A stretch of DNA of 64,000 nt from Diadophis punctatus similis. Its lineage: Eukaryota > Chordata > Lepidosauria > Squamata > Dipsadidae. Made by a program: the position numbers and the translations under genes. Below the pieces are notes generated by a model, which worked only from the letters and a program-made list of their open reading frames with translations, did not search any database and was not told the origin of the DNA. Below are positions 50,467-62,276 of the stretch, piece by piece; the stretch's first letter is position 1, and each line of letters begins with the position of its first letter. Location: the NCBI GenBank assembly GCA_023053685.1, contig JALIGW010000002.1:168632430-168696429 (forward strand). The letters are read 5' to 3'.

Positions 50467-50825
50467 CGTGGTGGCTCAGTAGCTAAGACGCTGAACTTGT
50501 CAATTAGAAAGGTCGGCAGCTCGGTGGTTCGAATCCCTAGCGCCACATAATGGAGTGAGCTCCCATTACTTGCCCCAGCTTCTGCCAACCTAGCAGTTTG
50601 AAAGCATGCAAAAATGTAAGTAGAAAAATAGGGACCACCTTTGGTGGGAAGGTAACAGCGTTCCGTGCGCCTTCGACATTTAGTCATGCCGGCCACATGA
50701 CCACGGAGACGTCTTCGGACAGTGCTGGCTCTTCGGCTTTGAAACAGAGATGAGCACTGCCCCCTAGAGTCGGGAATGACTAGCATATATGTGCGAGGGG
50801 AACCTTTACCTTTACCTTTACCTAT
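50467..50825 (+). mobile_element. Sauria SINE, near full length
   Basis: tRNA-like head CGTGGTGGCTCAGTAGCTAA with B-box GGTTCGAATCCC, a central conserved part (CCTTCGACATTTAGTCATGC, CCGGCCACATGACCACGGAG), and a BovB-like 3' end (GTCGGGAATGACTAGCATAT) followed by ACCTTTACCTTTACC. The ACCTTT tail and BovB-shared end define Sauria SINEs, mobilised by BovB LINEs. Confidence 0.9.
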
Positions 50826-51089
50826 AAAACATGGGGAGGGGGGCAGAAAGGTAAAAGGCAAAATGAAGAATTATTTATCCATAGTAACCATAAACCAAAC
50901 TAAACCAGCCAGGTGTGACACAGATATTCTTGAATTGATGAAGAGGTTAAGATATGCCATGTAAAAGAAATATTGGTCTGGTTCCTCCATGAGAGGCTGC
51001 ATCTCTAATGAGCTTTTCATTTCTCTTCTCCAAAACAGCCATTTTCAGGTCAAGATAAAGTATTCCAGAATTGATTATATAATATATAA

Positions 51090-51433
51090 CAGTGATGGCA
51101 AACCTTTTCGGCACCTAGTGCCGAAAAGAGAGCATGCACGCTCATTGGGTGATGCCCCCTGGGCAAGAGAAGCTGCCCAAGGAGCATGCCAGGGGTGGGT
51201 TCTACTTACCTTTCCTACCGGTTCACATCGCATCGGAAGTGCGTGTTTTGTGGCCCTTCCGATTTGTGGTACTTGCGGCACTTCCAGCAGTTTCCAGCAC
51301 TGCTGAATGCACAAAGGCTAGATGATCGTTGTGTTCGCATGCGTGCCAGAAACCCAGAAGAGAAACGGGTGTGCCAGGCCACATGGCTCCACATGCCACT
51401 TCAGGCATTGGTGCCATAGGTTCACCATCACGG
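51090..51433. mobile_element. hAT element, CAGTGATGGCGAACC family, diverged or chimeric copy
   Basis: CAGTGATGGCAAACCTTTTC at the left and AGGTTCACCATCACGG at the right. From 51190 the interior begins CAGGGGTGGGTTCTACTTAC, the left end of the 44779 family, but no right end of that family follows. The target duplication is unclear (ATATATAA versus GTATATAT). Confidence 0.7.
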
Positions 51434-51576
51434 GTATATATTATCTCCTCTTCCATTTCAGATGACCACTTATTCTGTTGAGATATAATAGTTGTCTGTA
51501 GTGAGGTGTTGTTGGCACAAGGTGACATATATCATACTGGAGGACAAGAAAGCATACATTTCCAATTTTGTGAATA

Positions 51577-51967
51577 CAGGTAGTCCTTGACTTACAACCA
51601 TTTGTTTAGTGACCATTCAAAGTTACAGCAGCACTGGAAAAAAAATGACTTATGACCATTTTTCATGCTTATGACAGTAGCAGCATCCTCACAGTCACAG
51701 GATCAAAATTCAGATACTTGGCAACCGATTCATATTTATGATGGTTGCAGTGTCCAGGGTCATGTGATCATCTTTTGCGACCTGACAAGCAAAATCAATT
51801 GGGAAGCCAGATTCAGTTAACAACTGTGTTGCTAACATAACAACTGCAGTGAATCACTTAACAACTGTGGCAAGAAAGATCGTAAAGTTGGGCAAAATTC
51901 ACTTAACTGACTCGCTTAGCAACATAAATTTTGGGCTCAATTGTGGTCATAAGTCGAGGACTGCTTG
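51577..51967. mobile_element. pogo/Tigger-like MITE, second copy
   Basis: CAGGTAGTCCTTGACTTACA at the left and GTCATAAGTCGAGGACTGCTTG at the right. It aligns end to end with 13092-13490 (CATTTGTTTAGTGACCATTC, GACTTATGACCATTTTTC, CAATTGTGGTCATAAGTCG). TA precedes; the right TA is shifted by two bases. Confidence 0.8.
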
Positions 51968-52083
51968 CATATTATTATGTCCTGCTGGTGCCTATTGGAA
52001 AGGGGATATCAGGTGAAAGGGCAGATCTTTTTGAAACAGTCATATTGAAAATATGTTTTTAATTACACGGTTATATTTTAAAT

Positions 52084-52218
52084 CAGAGGTCTCCAATCTT
52101 GTCAACTTTATGAGGTGTGGATTTCAAATCCCAGAATTCCTCAGCCAGCCATGCTGGCTGAGGAATTCTGGGAATTGAAGTCCACGCCTCATAAAGTTGC
52201 CAAGGTTGGAGACCTCTG
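52084..52218. mobile_element. 135-bp hairpin hAT MITE
   Basis: CAGAGGTCTCCAA at the left and TTGGAGACCTCTG at the right, with a perfect 8-bp duplication TTTTAAAT at 52076-52083 and 52219-52226. The element is almost entirely self-complementary (CAGAATTCCTCAGCCAGC / GCTGGCTGAGGAATTCTG at the centre). Confidence 0.93.
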
Positions 52219-52226
52219 TTTTAAAT

Positions 52227-53336
52227 TGTTTTTCATGAAAACTGAAAATTTAAAAAATGGAAGTTGCCTGGGTCTCTCTTGTTCTCTGAAATGGTCTCAG
52301 CCTATAATACAGCTTCCAAAATAAATATTGAACAAAGTTGGAACAGACTTTGTTTCCTGTGGCTGAATTCCTGTTCTGTGATCTATCATTAGCAATTAGT
52401 ACCATACTCATTTTCATTAGATGACTTCCTATAAGCCAGGCCATCAAGTCCTGTAGAAAGGAAATGTTTTTGGCCAGGAATTGTTTTAGATCAGAATGAT
52501 AGTTCAGGGTCCTTGATTCAATGAATTAATTAGTCACTCCATTTCTGGATTTATTTATACCCCTGTATTATATTCCTAAAGTAGTGGATGGGATTGCAGA
52601 AGAGAACACTCACGTGCAATAAGGAGACACAAATGGTGAGATTAAAACTGCAGCACTAAAACTCTTCATTATTTCCATGCAGGGTTCTACCGATGCACCT
52701 GCCTCACCTTGTTTGCAGAATCTTATGCATGGTCTGGATGGCAGCCTCCATTTGTATCTTTCCCACCTTTTCCTAGCACTTCCACCACGTTTCTTATCGT
52801 TTTCCATCCATTAGGGAGGAAAAGATGTATTTCCGGTGTAGTGGTTTTTTTCACCAAGGGCCCTCTTGCCTGAAAGTTCAGTGTCCCAGAAGTAGACAAT
52901 GCCTCTCCTGCTCAAAGGGGAAAATTCACCTGCATTGCCCTCACATAAGCAGGTTGATATCACCTTCTCATAAAGGAAAAGGCACAGGAAAGCTCTACAC
53001 TCAAAGTTCAGCAAGGACAGCTTCTCTGATAGCATCTGACCTACATGCCCACCGCAGAACATGATCTTGACAGGTTTCTCTGAAACTATACTATTAATGG
53101 GCAGCCAGGGCCATGCCATTATTTGCCCTGGATCATCCATGACTCATATCCCCTGGAGGTTTTCAATGACTGCATGCCCCGTGTGGCTTTTCTCAAAACT
53201 GAAGCTGTTTTAAAACTAACTAAACCTAGTTTCCAGCAGTGCATTCACTGCAATTTCCTATACCTTTCTATCTTTGCAAACACATCCTCCTGTTCTTCGC
53301 CTTTTGTAGTTTAACCTTCCTCTCCTCTTTTCTTCC
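52227..53336. other. Intergenic DNA, nothing recognised
   Basis: Frames of 109 codons or fewer, without domain or splice support. Confidence 0.45.
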
Positions 53337-53463
53337 CATCATTATCATGAGGACCCAGATTGTTGGGGGCAATATGCTGAACTCTGTAAACCGCTTAGAG
53401 AGGGCTGTAAAGCACTATGAAGCGGTATATAAGTCTAAGTGCTATTGCTATTGCTATTGCTAT
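53337..53463 (+). mobile_element. tRNA-derived squamate SINE, 5'-truncated
   Basis: It starts ATGAGGACCCAGATTGTTGG, continues CAATATGCTGAACTCTGTAA and AAGCGGTATATAAGTCTAAG, and ends in GCTATTGCTATTGCTATTGC. It is the 3' half of the 42276-52520-type element (family at 42276-42520). Confidence 0.85.
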
Positions 53464-53696
53464 CATGCTGCCATCAATGTTAATGTAATCATTTATATAA
53501 TTTAAAACTTACCTTTCCCCTTGTTTTTAATCAGTTGTTTGAGCTGCCTAAGGTCATTATATGAGATAGGTAGTCATGTAAGTTTCTAAAGAAGTAAATG
53601 TCAGTGTATAAGAATTTATGAACTGGAAAAGCCATAACAACAAGTCAGCCAATGGGAACTGTTTGGTGACTGAGACACAGGATTTGTTGTGAGCCA

Positions 53697-53944
53697 TGTC
53701 AGACGGCTCAGAGCCTGGGCGTGGCTTAGCTTAACTGTTCGTTGTATAGAAGAGTTCGTTTGTCTTTGCTTGAGCCTCTTGCTTCTACTTCTTGCCCTTC
53801 TACTTGCTACTTCTTCTCTTTACCACGTTGCAAGAGCTGCATGGGTATTGTTTTATATTATTGTATATAAAGAAGTTTATTCTATAAATGAACCCTGTTT
53901 AATTATTTACTTGTGTGCTGGCTGGATAGCTACAGACTCTGACA
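53697..53944 (+). mobile_element. Possible solo LTR
   Basis: The ends TGTCAGA and TCTGACA are perfect 7-bp inverted TG..CA termini. The interior has a TATATAAA box (about 53864) and TTCTATAAATGAACCC afterwards, a promoter-like order. No target duplication was found (GAGCCA versus GTAAAT), so a TIR element is the alternative. Confidence 0.45.
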
Positions 53945-54556
53945 GTAAATTATTAATTCTTTGTTGATTGTTGTTCAATTAATATGTATGCTATTAATAT
54001 GTATTTATATGACTGCTTTTCCATCAAAAAGAACAATTGCATTTATGGAAGCTAATGATAGAAAATAAAATGCAGAAGAAATTAAATTCATAATTAATAA
54101 AACAAACTCCTATAATATATTACAAACATAAAAGGCATATTATTATTCATTTTAACCATATTTGCCATGTTCATTAACTTTCACCTGACATGGAATAAAG
54201 TAGGGTAGAAATCTAAACAGACATTTATTTAATTTATATACCAAACATCTCGCCAAGTGGAGTTCTTCAACAATTCAATAATATTTCATGTTTAATCTTG
54301 TTTTGCTTGATTGTAAGCCACCTGGAGTCTCCACTTGGAGTGGAGAGTAGGGGACAAATAGCAAGTTAACAGTGATGGAATGTGTTTTTCATTTATGAAA
54401 TAAAGAATGTATATTAAAATCACATGTCCCACTTTGACCTGCAGAATCAAAATGTTATTTTCTAAAGTGAAATGAGAATTAAATAGTAAATATATTCTCC
54501 CCATTGCTCAGAGAAAACAACTGCATTTAATTAATATGGGCTTAGTAGCTAACGTC
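53945..54556. other. Intergenic DNA, nothing recognised
   Basis: AT-rich; a tail-like TTTAATTTATATACCAAACATCTC lies near 54229-54253. Confidence 0.4.
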
Positions 54557-54564
54557 CCCTAAGG

Positions 54565-54798
54565 CAGCAGTCCTCAACCGGCAGGGGGGAAATGTTCATG
54601 CAAGCGGTGGGCCATTGCGCGTGTGTGCATGCCAGACCGCCACTTGTACAAGTCGAGCTGTGTGTGTGTGCCAGGCCACCGCTCGTGTGAGTCAAGCTGT
54701 GTGTGTGTGTGCACATGCTGGCCCGCTGCTCACGTGACCCACTTCCCAATCGGCCATGGCCCGGTAGTGGGCCCCGGCCCGGGGGTTGGGGATCCCTG
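54565..54798. mobile_element. hAT MITE (CAGCAGTCCTCAACC ... GGTTGGGGATCCCTG)
   Basis: Imperfect TIRs CAGCAGTCCTCAACC / GGTTGGGGATCCCTG with a perfect 8-bp duplication CCCTAAGG at 54557-54564 and 54799-54806. The interior has GTGTGTGTG-rich direct repeats. Confidence 0.9.
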
Positions 54799-54806
54799 CC
54801 CTAAGG

Positions 54807-55176
54807 GCCTTGAAAGGGACAACCCATATTCTACTTTATGGCAACTATTACAAAGTTATTCATTTAGAGTATTTTATTCATTTCTAACAAAATATCAAGG
54901 AGAGTTTGATGTCTTTTATATTACTTTTATTTGACCAACAACCATATTTGAAAGTTGCAAAATCTGCATGGATATCACTCTCAACAGAGTGAGATTCATC
55001 AGAAGAGTCACTAATGTCAGTTCACAGGTTATATTGTTATTCTTCAGCACATTTATTTATTTATATGGGCAAAATTTATATTATCAAAATGGATTTTGAT
55101 AATTCAGGATCATTATACAGTAATCAAGGCGCTTATTAGCAGTAGCCTATTCTCACTCACTGTGGATGACATCATA
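54807..55176. other. Intergenic DNA, nothing recognised
   Basis: No exon-like or repeat-end signals. Confidence 0.4.
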
Positions 55177-55184
55177 GCCTAGGG

Positions 55185-55628
55185 CAGTGATGGCGAACCT
55201 ATGGCACGGGTGCCACAGGTGGCACGCGAAGCCATATCTGCCGGCACGCGAACTGTTGCCCTAACTCAGCTCTAGTGCGCATGTGTGTGCCGGCCAGCTG
55301 ATTTTTGGCTTGCGCGGAGGCTCTGGGAGGGCATTTTTGGCCTCTGGGGGGCGGAAGAAGCTGTTTTCGCCCTCCCCAGGCTGCAAGAAAACTTCTGGAG
55401 CCTGGGGAGGGCAAAAAATGGGCCTATCAGGCCCACCCAAAGTCGGGAAACGGGGGAGCAGGGGGATCGTGCGCACGTGCATGGGGGCCGGGGCAGCACA
55501 GGGGGATCACACGCGCATGTGCAGGGGGCAGGGGGGGATTGAATTATGGGTGTGGGCACTCGCACGTGCGAAATAGCGTGCACGCGTGTGCTTTTGGCAC
55601 CCGAGGAAAAAAAGGTTCGCCATCACTG
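55185..55628. mobile_element. hAT element, CAGTGATGGCGAACC family, copy 3
   Basis: CAGTGATGGCGAACCTATGG at the left and AGGTTCGCCATCACTG at the right, with a perfect 8-bp duplication GCCTAGGG at 55177-55184 and 55629-55636. It is the same interior order as 32636-33057. Confidence 0.93.
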
Positions 55629-55636
55629 GCCTAGGG

Positions 55637-57301
55637 ATATGAAAAATGACAAAATAATTATTTTAATTAGATGACCTCCTTTTTGAGTCTTATACTTGCA
55701 TTATGAGAAACAAGGCCTTTAAATTGGATTGGGACTGCAGTGCTGACTACTGGGAGAAAGTTTCACCAATCCTCCCCCACTCCTTTTTTTTTTTACAATA
55801 ATTCATATGCCACCTGCTCAGAGATTCTCTGATAGGGTCATATTCAATCCAGATAAATTTTGTGACACCCACTGTTTGAAGAGGAAGATAAGCTTAATAA
55901 TATTTTCTTCTTAAGTTATTCTTCGATTTAAGGAAAAGAAAGGTTACTTTCTGTAATTTTCTTTACTTGGAAAAAGACAGATTCCCATACTTTTTGTTTG
56001 TTTTTAATAATTATTGATGTCAATTACTTTTAATATGAAAAATATCATATGGAAGGGAAGTATTAAAATCATCTGGGTTGCATTCTCAGCAGCGGCACCA
56101 TTTTTTGTTCATTTATTAAATCCCAGAAATCCATGCAAAAACATATTTAGTTATTATATCAAACAATGAAACCAAATAAAGATTGAATAAGAACTTAACC
56201 AAATAAATAAAATATGCTGGGAACTGAAACAGTTTGAACCCAAGACAGAAAACGCCATCAAGGTTAGCCAAGTTGGGACAGGATGGGTCAAGTTTAAACA
56301 AGGAAAAAATGACTCATGTAAGACACAATGTAGAAACAAGAGTGGGAAGAAAGGTGAATGCCTTGCATTTATTATCTACCATCAGATACTCTACTTCAAA
56401 TTCAATTCTCAGCCAGAACAAAAATTTCCCCAATGAAATTTAGGGGAATACAAATTACAGTCACAAACTTTAGAAGTGAGGGACGGGAAGATCAACAATA
56501 GTTCCATGATGTAATGCTATGTGAGAATGACCTTGGCAGAGAGGGCAAAGAAACAAAGCCAGGGGAATGGCCTGATAAAACGCAACAGTCTGAAGCAGGA
56601 ATGTGGAAGGGGCACAAGACTCAGTGTTTATTGGACTGTAAAGGGACCTGAGGAGGGTTTAGTTAAAAGAGGATTTAGTTAAATGTAACTTTATAAACAA
56701 ATAGAATTAGCTCATCTGGCCGTGTTTCTTGTCTAGTCTACCTCATGAGGATAATACATGATGATTTAGCAAGTCCTGGAAAGGTACCCTACAGGAATGG
56801 GAAAACATTGGAAACAAAGTGGTAGAAGTAAGTAAAATCCTAGCGGTCCATGGAATGCAGTTTGGAAAATCCTATTGTAGAGCATACCTGCAAGAGCCTA
56901 CAATGGCTTTCCCATTTTAGTCTGCTGAACTTTTTACCAATTTTGTGTCTCCCAGAGCAGAATACTGTGGAAGAGGAAAAAACCTTGATCCTATTATGTT
57001 GACAGTTGGCTCTTCCTCCTGTGGAATTTCTTAACACTTGCTCCACATCTTCACCATATATTCTGGAAGCTATTAAAAATCATTTTTTTCACAAAGCTTA
57101 GGGAAACTGAGCAGAAATTGATATTATCTGAAATCAATGGTAGCATTACCGTGATTGTTATCATTAACATTAATATGAACACTTTTGTTCCATTGTTAAC
57201 TTGTATTTTTAGTTTGAATACTGCTTAGAGTTGAGCAGTTGAAGCAGGAGAAAAGAACTTGTAATAAATAAACACATAACTGAATGAATGCACTCTATCT
57301 G
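55637..57301. other. Intergenic DNA, nothing recognised
   Basis: AT-rich sequence without coding or repeat-end signals. Confidence 0.45.
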
Positions 57302-57309
57302 AGCCACTT

Positions 57310-57577
57310 CAGAGGTGGGTTCCTCCTGGTTCAGACCGGTTCTATAGAACCGGTAGTAACTTGGCAGCCTGGGTGGCTGGAACCGGCAGCGACCCAGGCC
57401 TGCCACGCCCCTGAACCGGCTCTCTCGGCGGTGCCATAGGCGCCAGCTGTTTTTTGCTTCTGCGTATGTGCAGAAGCTGGGGTTTTTTGCACTGTGCATG
57501 CGCGCATGCCCGTGCAACGTGCGCCCGCAGTGCGTCAAGAGCGAACCGGCAGCGAAGAAAACCAGAACTCATCCCTG
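57310..57577. mobile_element. hAT element (CAGAGGTGGGTTCC ... ACTCATCCCTG)
   Basis: CAGAGGTGGGTTCCTCCTGG at the left and GAACTCATCCCTG at the right, flanked by AGCCACTT (57302-57309) and GGCCACTT (57578-57585), 7 of 8 bases equal. The interior has TTTTTTGC and GCATGCGCGCATGCCCG. Related to 44779-45184. Confidence 0.82.
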
Positions 57578-57585
57578 GGCCACTT

Positions 57586-60500
57586 GGATGCTCATCCAGC
57601 CACCTTTGGGATTGCTGAGTGGTTACTAAAGATGGGAGAGGAATGGCAGCAAATTGTTGGAGGAAAGAATTCCATGTGTGCTACCAAAGGTGAAGCTATC
57701 AACCTTTGAACCAGAAACACTTAAAGTTCTCCACCTTGAGCATTTTTTAAAAAATGGAACAAATAGCCAGTCATTTAACTGAGTATCATTTTCTAATTCT
57801 CAGACAGACAATAATCACATGCATCTTACTTGCAACAGAACATTATTATTTGTTCTTAAAATCCCATCCTAATTTTCAGTAAAGGGATTGCTATAAAACG
57901 ATATTTACTGAAACTTGTCCCATGTCATTCAGACAGTTCCATGCTTAGCACCCAGAACATTTCATAGCATTAATTCAGGTCTTATTCTGACTCCCACAGT
58001 TGCAGTGCTGATTTTAAACAGCAAGTGTCACTCTCCACAAATGGAACAGAACCAGGCATGATAACAGCTAGACAGAATTCTTCTGTGAAATGTCACTATA
58101 ATTGTGGAATTACAGCTATGTATGCATGTCTTCATTTATTCATCATATTTATGTACCATCAGAATACAAAGATGTCAATGGAAACTGATAGCTATACACT
58201 TGCCGGAATTTGATAATTTAGGTCTCTATCTCATCAATCAGATTAAGATTATAACTCCGGTAGGTCCACCTAGCTTGGACAACTTTGGATAGCCACTGGA
58301 TGGCAGTAGAGCATTAATGCCTTGTATATCTGGTTGCCTGCTTAATGCTTCCGCTTTTGAGGTCCAGGTATGGCAGCTCTGATATTAGTTTTACATCCAT
58401 GCTGAGAAGCAGGAAAGTGGCAGAATGGAATCCTCCAGTGAAAAACTATGTTCTTTAGTTTTTTTCTTTCCACTTCAGTGAAATGATACCAGTGCAAACA
58501 TAAGTGTTAGCCATCAAGCACTACTAGAAAAGGAACTAAAGAAACTTTCCAGCCAAATACTCAATTAGCTCAGAAATTATGCAAATTGATGAAGACTGAA
58601 TCTAAGCCATGCACATTTGCATAGTTTATAAGAAGTTGGCCTTCTTGGAGTAGAGTTTAGGCTAAATGGATTTGACATCTTTTGAGCAGGAGCCATTGGA
58701 CAACATTTATAGCAAATTCAATCCTGTCTCATATTTGTTCTTTCAAATTCACTTAAAATTCCTGTTCCTGTTGCTAAAAGAAGCAGCAGAAGATGGGTGC
58801 TTTTTTTTGGAATGGAAATAACTAGTTTATTTTAAAATATGGAAAATATGTTAACATATGGTTATTTCTAAAGAAATTAGAGTTTAACTAATTTAACTAA
58901 AGTTAATGAATTAACAAAAAACTTAGTTCATTAGAGTATATTAAGGATTAAAAATTATCAAGAAATATAAAAATATCGAAAAAAAATTGAATTCATACTT
59001 CCCACTGCAGAAAAAACAAAGAACCCGCTCCACACACTTGATAACTTATAATAGGCACAATGATATCATGTCCTTAATACATTTGCAATAGAAAGAAAAT
59101 AGGGATAACAATAATTGATATTAGTCCAATATCATCAATATTTTAAAGCTATTACATTTATAGCATCTTTGCATCTGAGAGAGATGAGCAGATAAAAATA
59201 TGAAATATAAATAAATAAGTTTATTAGAATTATTCTTTGTGACTATCATAATGTGCAGTGATTAAAGTACAGGGGAAGACTTTAAAACAAAAACTTCAAA
59301 TTGAATTCATATACAATGTTATATTACCTGGACGTGATTGTGTGAAAACATTTAAGACATTTAAGCTCACGTTAGCCATTTTGCTCATATTCCACTGTAA
59401 AACTTATTTTACAAGATTTCACTGGAAATTTGTAAGGGTTCCATTTTGCCTTCAAGCTAGTCTCAAAACCTTGATTTTTTCCTCAGGGGTTTAGAGTTTG
59501 GTTAGCCTCCTTTAGCTTGTGAAGGATATAGAATGATTTTTCAATATTCCCTTGAAGTGAGTGCATCTTTTTCTTACATAATGCTGTCTTTTTCTTGTAT
59601 TTTTTTTAATCTTGTGAAGCTGCCCAAAGTCATTTTGGAGTTGGGTGGCCTAGGAATTTGACAAATAACTAACTGGTTATTTATTTTTAGGCCTTGAAAA
59701 AGGATGTATACTTGCAGACTCTGCCTCATTTATTTAAATAATTTATATAACCAGCCATCTCCCAACAGCGACTGCCAACTTTTGACCAAAGTCAAAAGCT
59801 TTGCAATGCATGCCTTTTAAAATATCTGATTGATTGCTTTGGTAGTTTTTAATGAAGCTTCTTTTCATCCATTATTTATTTTAAGGATGGTTGGTTTTAA
59901 TGCAATAATTTTATTTAAAGTTGTTTTTTGAAAACATCATAAGATGCTGATGCTGATTAGCCTTATACAATTACTGTATATAGAGACTGAGTCAATTCTT
60001 CTGGGCCTGTTTGCTATTGATAAACCAGCCTTGAATAAGTGATTTGAACCTTAAAATATAGTAAGAAAGAATGGGGTTGGCTGTTCCTACATCCCTCATT
60101 AAAAGTTATCTATCTTCCTATACCTATGTGATATTCTGTGATTTTGTTATTTTTTGCAGATTTGTGGAGGTTCCTTCCACAAAGTCTAATTGCTGAGGGA
60201 AGAGACAGAAGAAACAAAGTGAGAACACTGAACATCAGAGAAAAGAAAAAACGCAGGAGAAAGGATGCAACTGAGGGAAAACAGGCTCTTCTTTCCATCA
60301 TCGACCCACCTCTTTCCCTTTTGGATTTTGGTTAGGATCCTGCCATCAGCCTTGGTTATGGACGCCAAAGGATAATCCACAAGAGAATAAAGCATTAAAA
60401 TGGTAGTCCATCTTTCTTTTAGAAGCCAGTTTTCATTTTTATGAAGAAATCACCATGCATTCTACTGGCAACCAAAGACCCCCTTTTCACCATTGGCTAA

Positions 60501-60885
60501 TTCCCAAAGGTGTGAATCCACTTGAAGAGACAATTTGTGAAGTAACTGAAGCCCCCATGAACCTGCTTTTGAAGAGTCAAGGCCCTGTGTCCTCACAAGG
60601 CTTGGTGCTGTTGCTTATAAGGCCACCTTAGTTCAGAAAAATTCCAGAAAAAAGCAATTCCAGGAAAAGTGATGTGAGAAAGGACCTCATAGGGACCTAC
60701 CGAGCCATTGAGATGTTGGTGGGAGGAAAGGTGCAATTGTTTTGTGAACTGCCCTCTGAATGGTTCACAGCCATAACAGTGGTAAGAGAAGAGGAAAGTA
60801 ATGGTGATGATGTATGTTCTTCTAACAGTTCATTACCTTCCTGATTTTTTTTCAATAATGTCTATTTTCATATATGAATTTGATA
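57586..60885. other. Intergenic DNA, nothing recognised
   Basis: 3.3 kb of AT-rich sequence. A minor AG-bounded open stretch at 60160-60220 has no coding support. Confidence 0.45.
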
Positions 60886-60893
60886 ATATAGAA

Positions 60894-61580
60894 CACCGAT
60901 GGCGAACCTATGGCACATGTGCCACAGGTGGGACCTGGTGCCATATCTGAGGGCACGCGAGGCATTGCCCTATGTCAGCTACAGTGCGCATGTGCGCACT
61001 GGCCAGTTGATTTTTGGCCTTCTTTTTGGCCGTTTTCACTCTCCCCAGGCTTTAGGAAAGCCTCCTGAAGCTTGGGGACAGCGAAAAATGGCCCAACCGG
61101 AAGTTCACTTGTGTGTGTCACCCCCAGTCTCCTTTTTGCTGTCAGAGGTCTTCAGGAACTTCTTCGGCTTTGGACAGTTGTAGCCAGGTCTCCCACACCT
61201 TGGCCCATTTCTTCTGCAGCTGGTAAGGCTTTTTTAAAGGCCTCTGCAGCAGATAACAGAGCTCCAGATCGATCCGGAGCTCTTTTATCGGCTAGAGAGA
61301 CCTTCAGGAAAGCCTTGCAGGCTACAGAAGAAATGGGCCGAGGTGTGGGAGGCCTGGTTGCAACTATCTGAAGGTAAGTAGTAGGGCAGCTCCACTGAAG
61401 GTAAGTAGTAGGGCAGCTCCACAACTTCAGTGACGCCTGTGCGCATGTGCGGGGGGGTAGTGTGGGGGTTGTGCACATGCATGGGGGGAGGGTATTGCAT
61501 TATGGGTGTGGGCACCCATGTGCACGCTATCGCGCGCGCACCCTTTTGGCACCCGAGCCAAAAAAGGTTCGCCATCACTG
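60894..61580. mobile_element. hAT element, CAGTGATGGCGAACC family, longest copy
   Basis: CACCGATGGCGAACCTATGG at the left and AGGTTCGCCATCACTG at the right, with a perfect 8-bp duplication ATATAGAA at 60886-60893 and 61581-61588. It is about 250 bp longer than its relatives because of a private insert (about 61120-61430) with an inverted pair around ACAGAGCTCCAGATCGATCC / GGAGCTC and a doubled GGTAAGTAGTAGGGCAGCTCC. Confidence 0.92.
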
Positions 61581-61588
61581 ATATAGAA

Positions 61589-62066
61589 GCACACAAAGGG
61601 CAGGTTCAGGCATTCAAAACCTGGAATACTTGCTATATAAGCATTGCAGTGCTGTGCCCTATCAATAATGAAGCTGGCTTTTACATGAGTCATAACCCTA
61701 CAAAATTCTTGCTTTCTATCAGTGCTGGGTGGGAAGAATGTGGGAAGTATCCTTGAATGCTCCTGTGTTTAGGCGTCCAAATACTGAATGGGGATAGATA
61801 CATGTTTATTCATTGTCATATGAGATTTAAATAATTTTTAACCCACTAAAACAATGTATAAACCCTACATCTTTCTATAGTCTAGCATTCACAAATATAA
61901 TTAAGATCATCAATTCTCTTCCAGCACCAAGGACAGAGCTTCAAGAGCAGTCGAATTCCCAATTCTTCAATATAGTATGCATTTGCTGAGTGTTGAACAT
62001 GAAATAACAAATTGTAGAAGTTAGATATGTTCCTTCTGCTTTGGTTCTAGTTTTCTTTAACACTAT
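61589..62066. other. Intergenic DNA, nothing recognised
   Basis: No exon-like or repeat-end signals. Confidence 0.4.

Positions 62067-62276
<210 letters not shown>

Noticed and set aside
60138..60335. AG-preceded open stretch ending near a GTGAGA donor
   Set aside because: The reading is short, basic and low in complexity, and no partner exons were found in 5 kb on either side.
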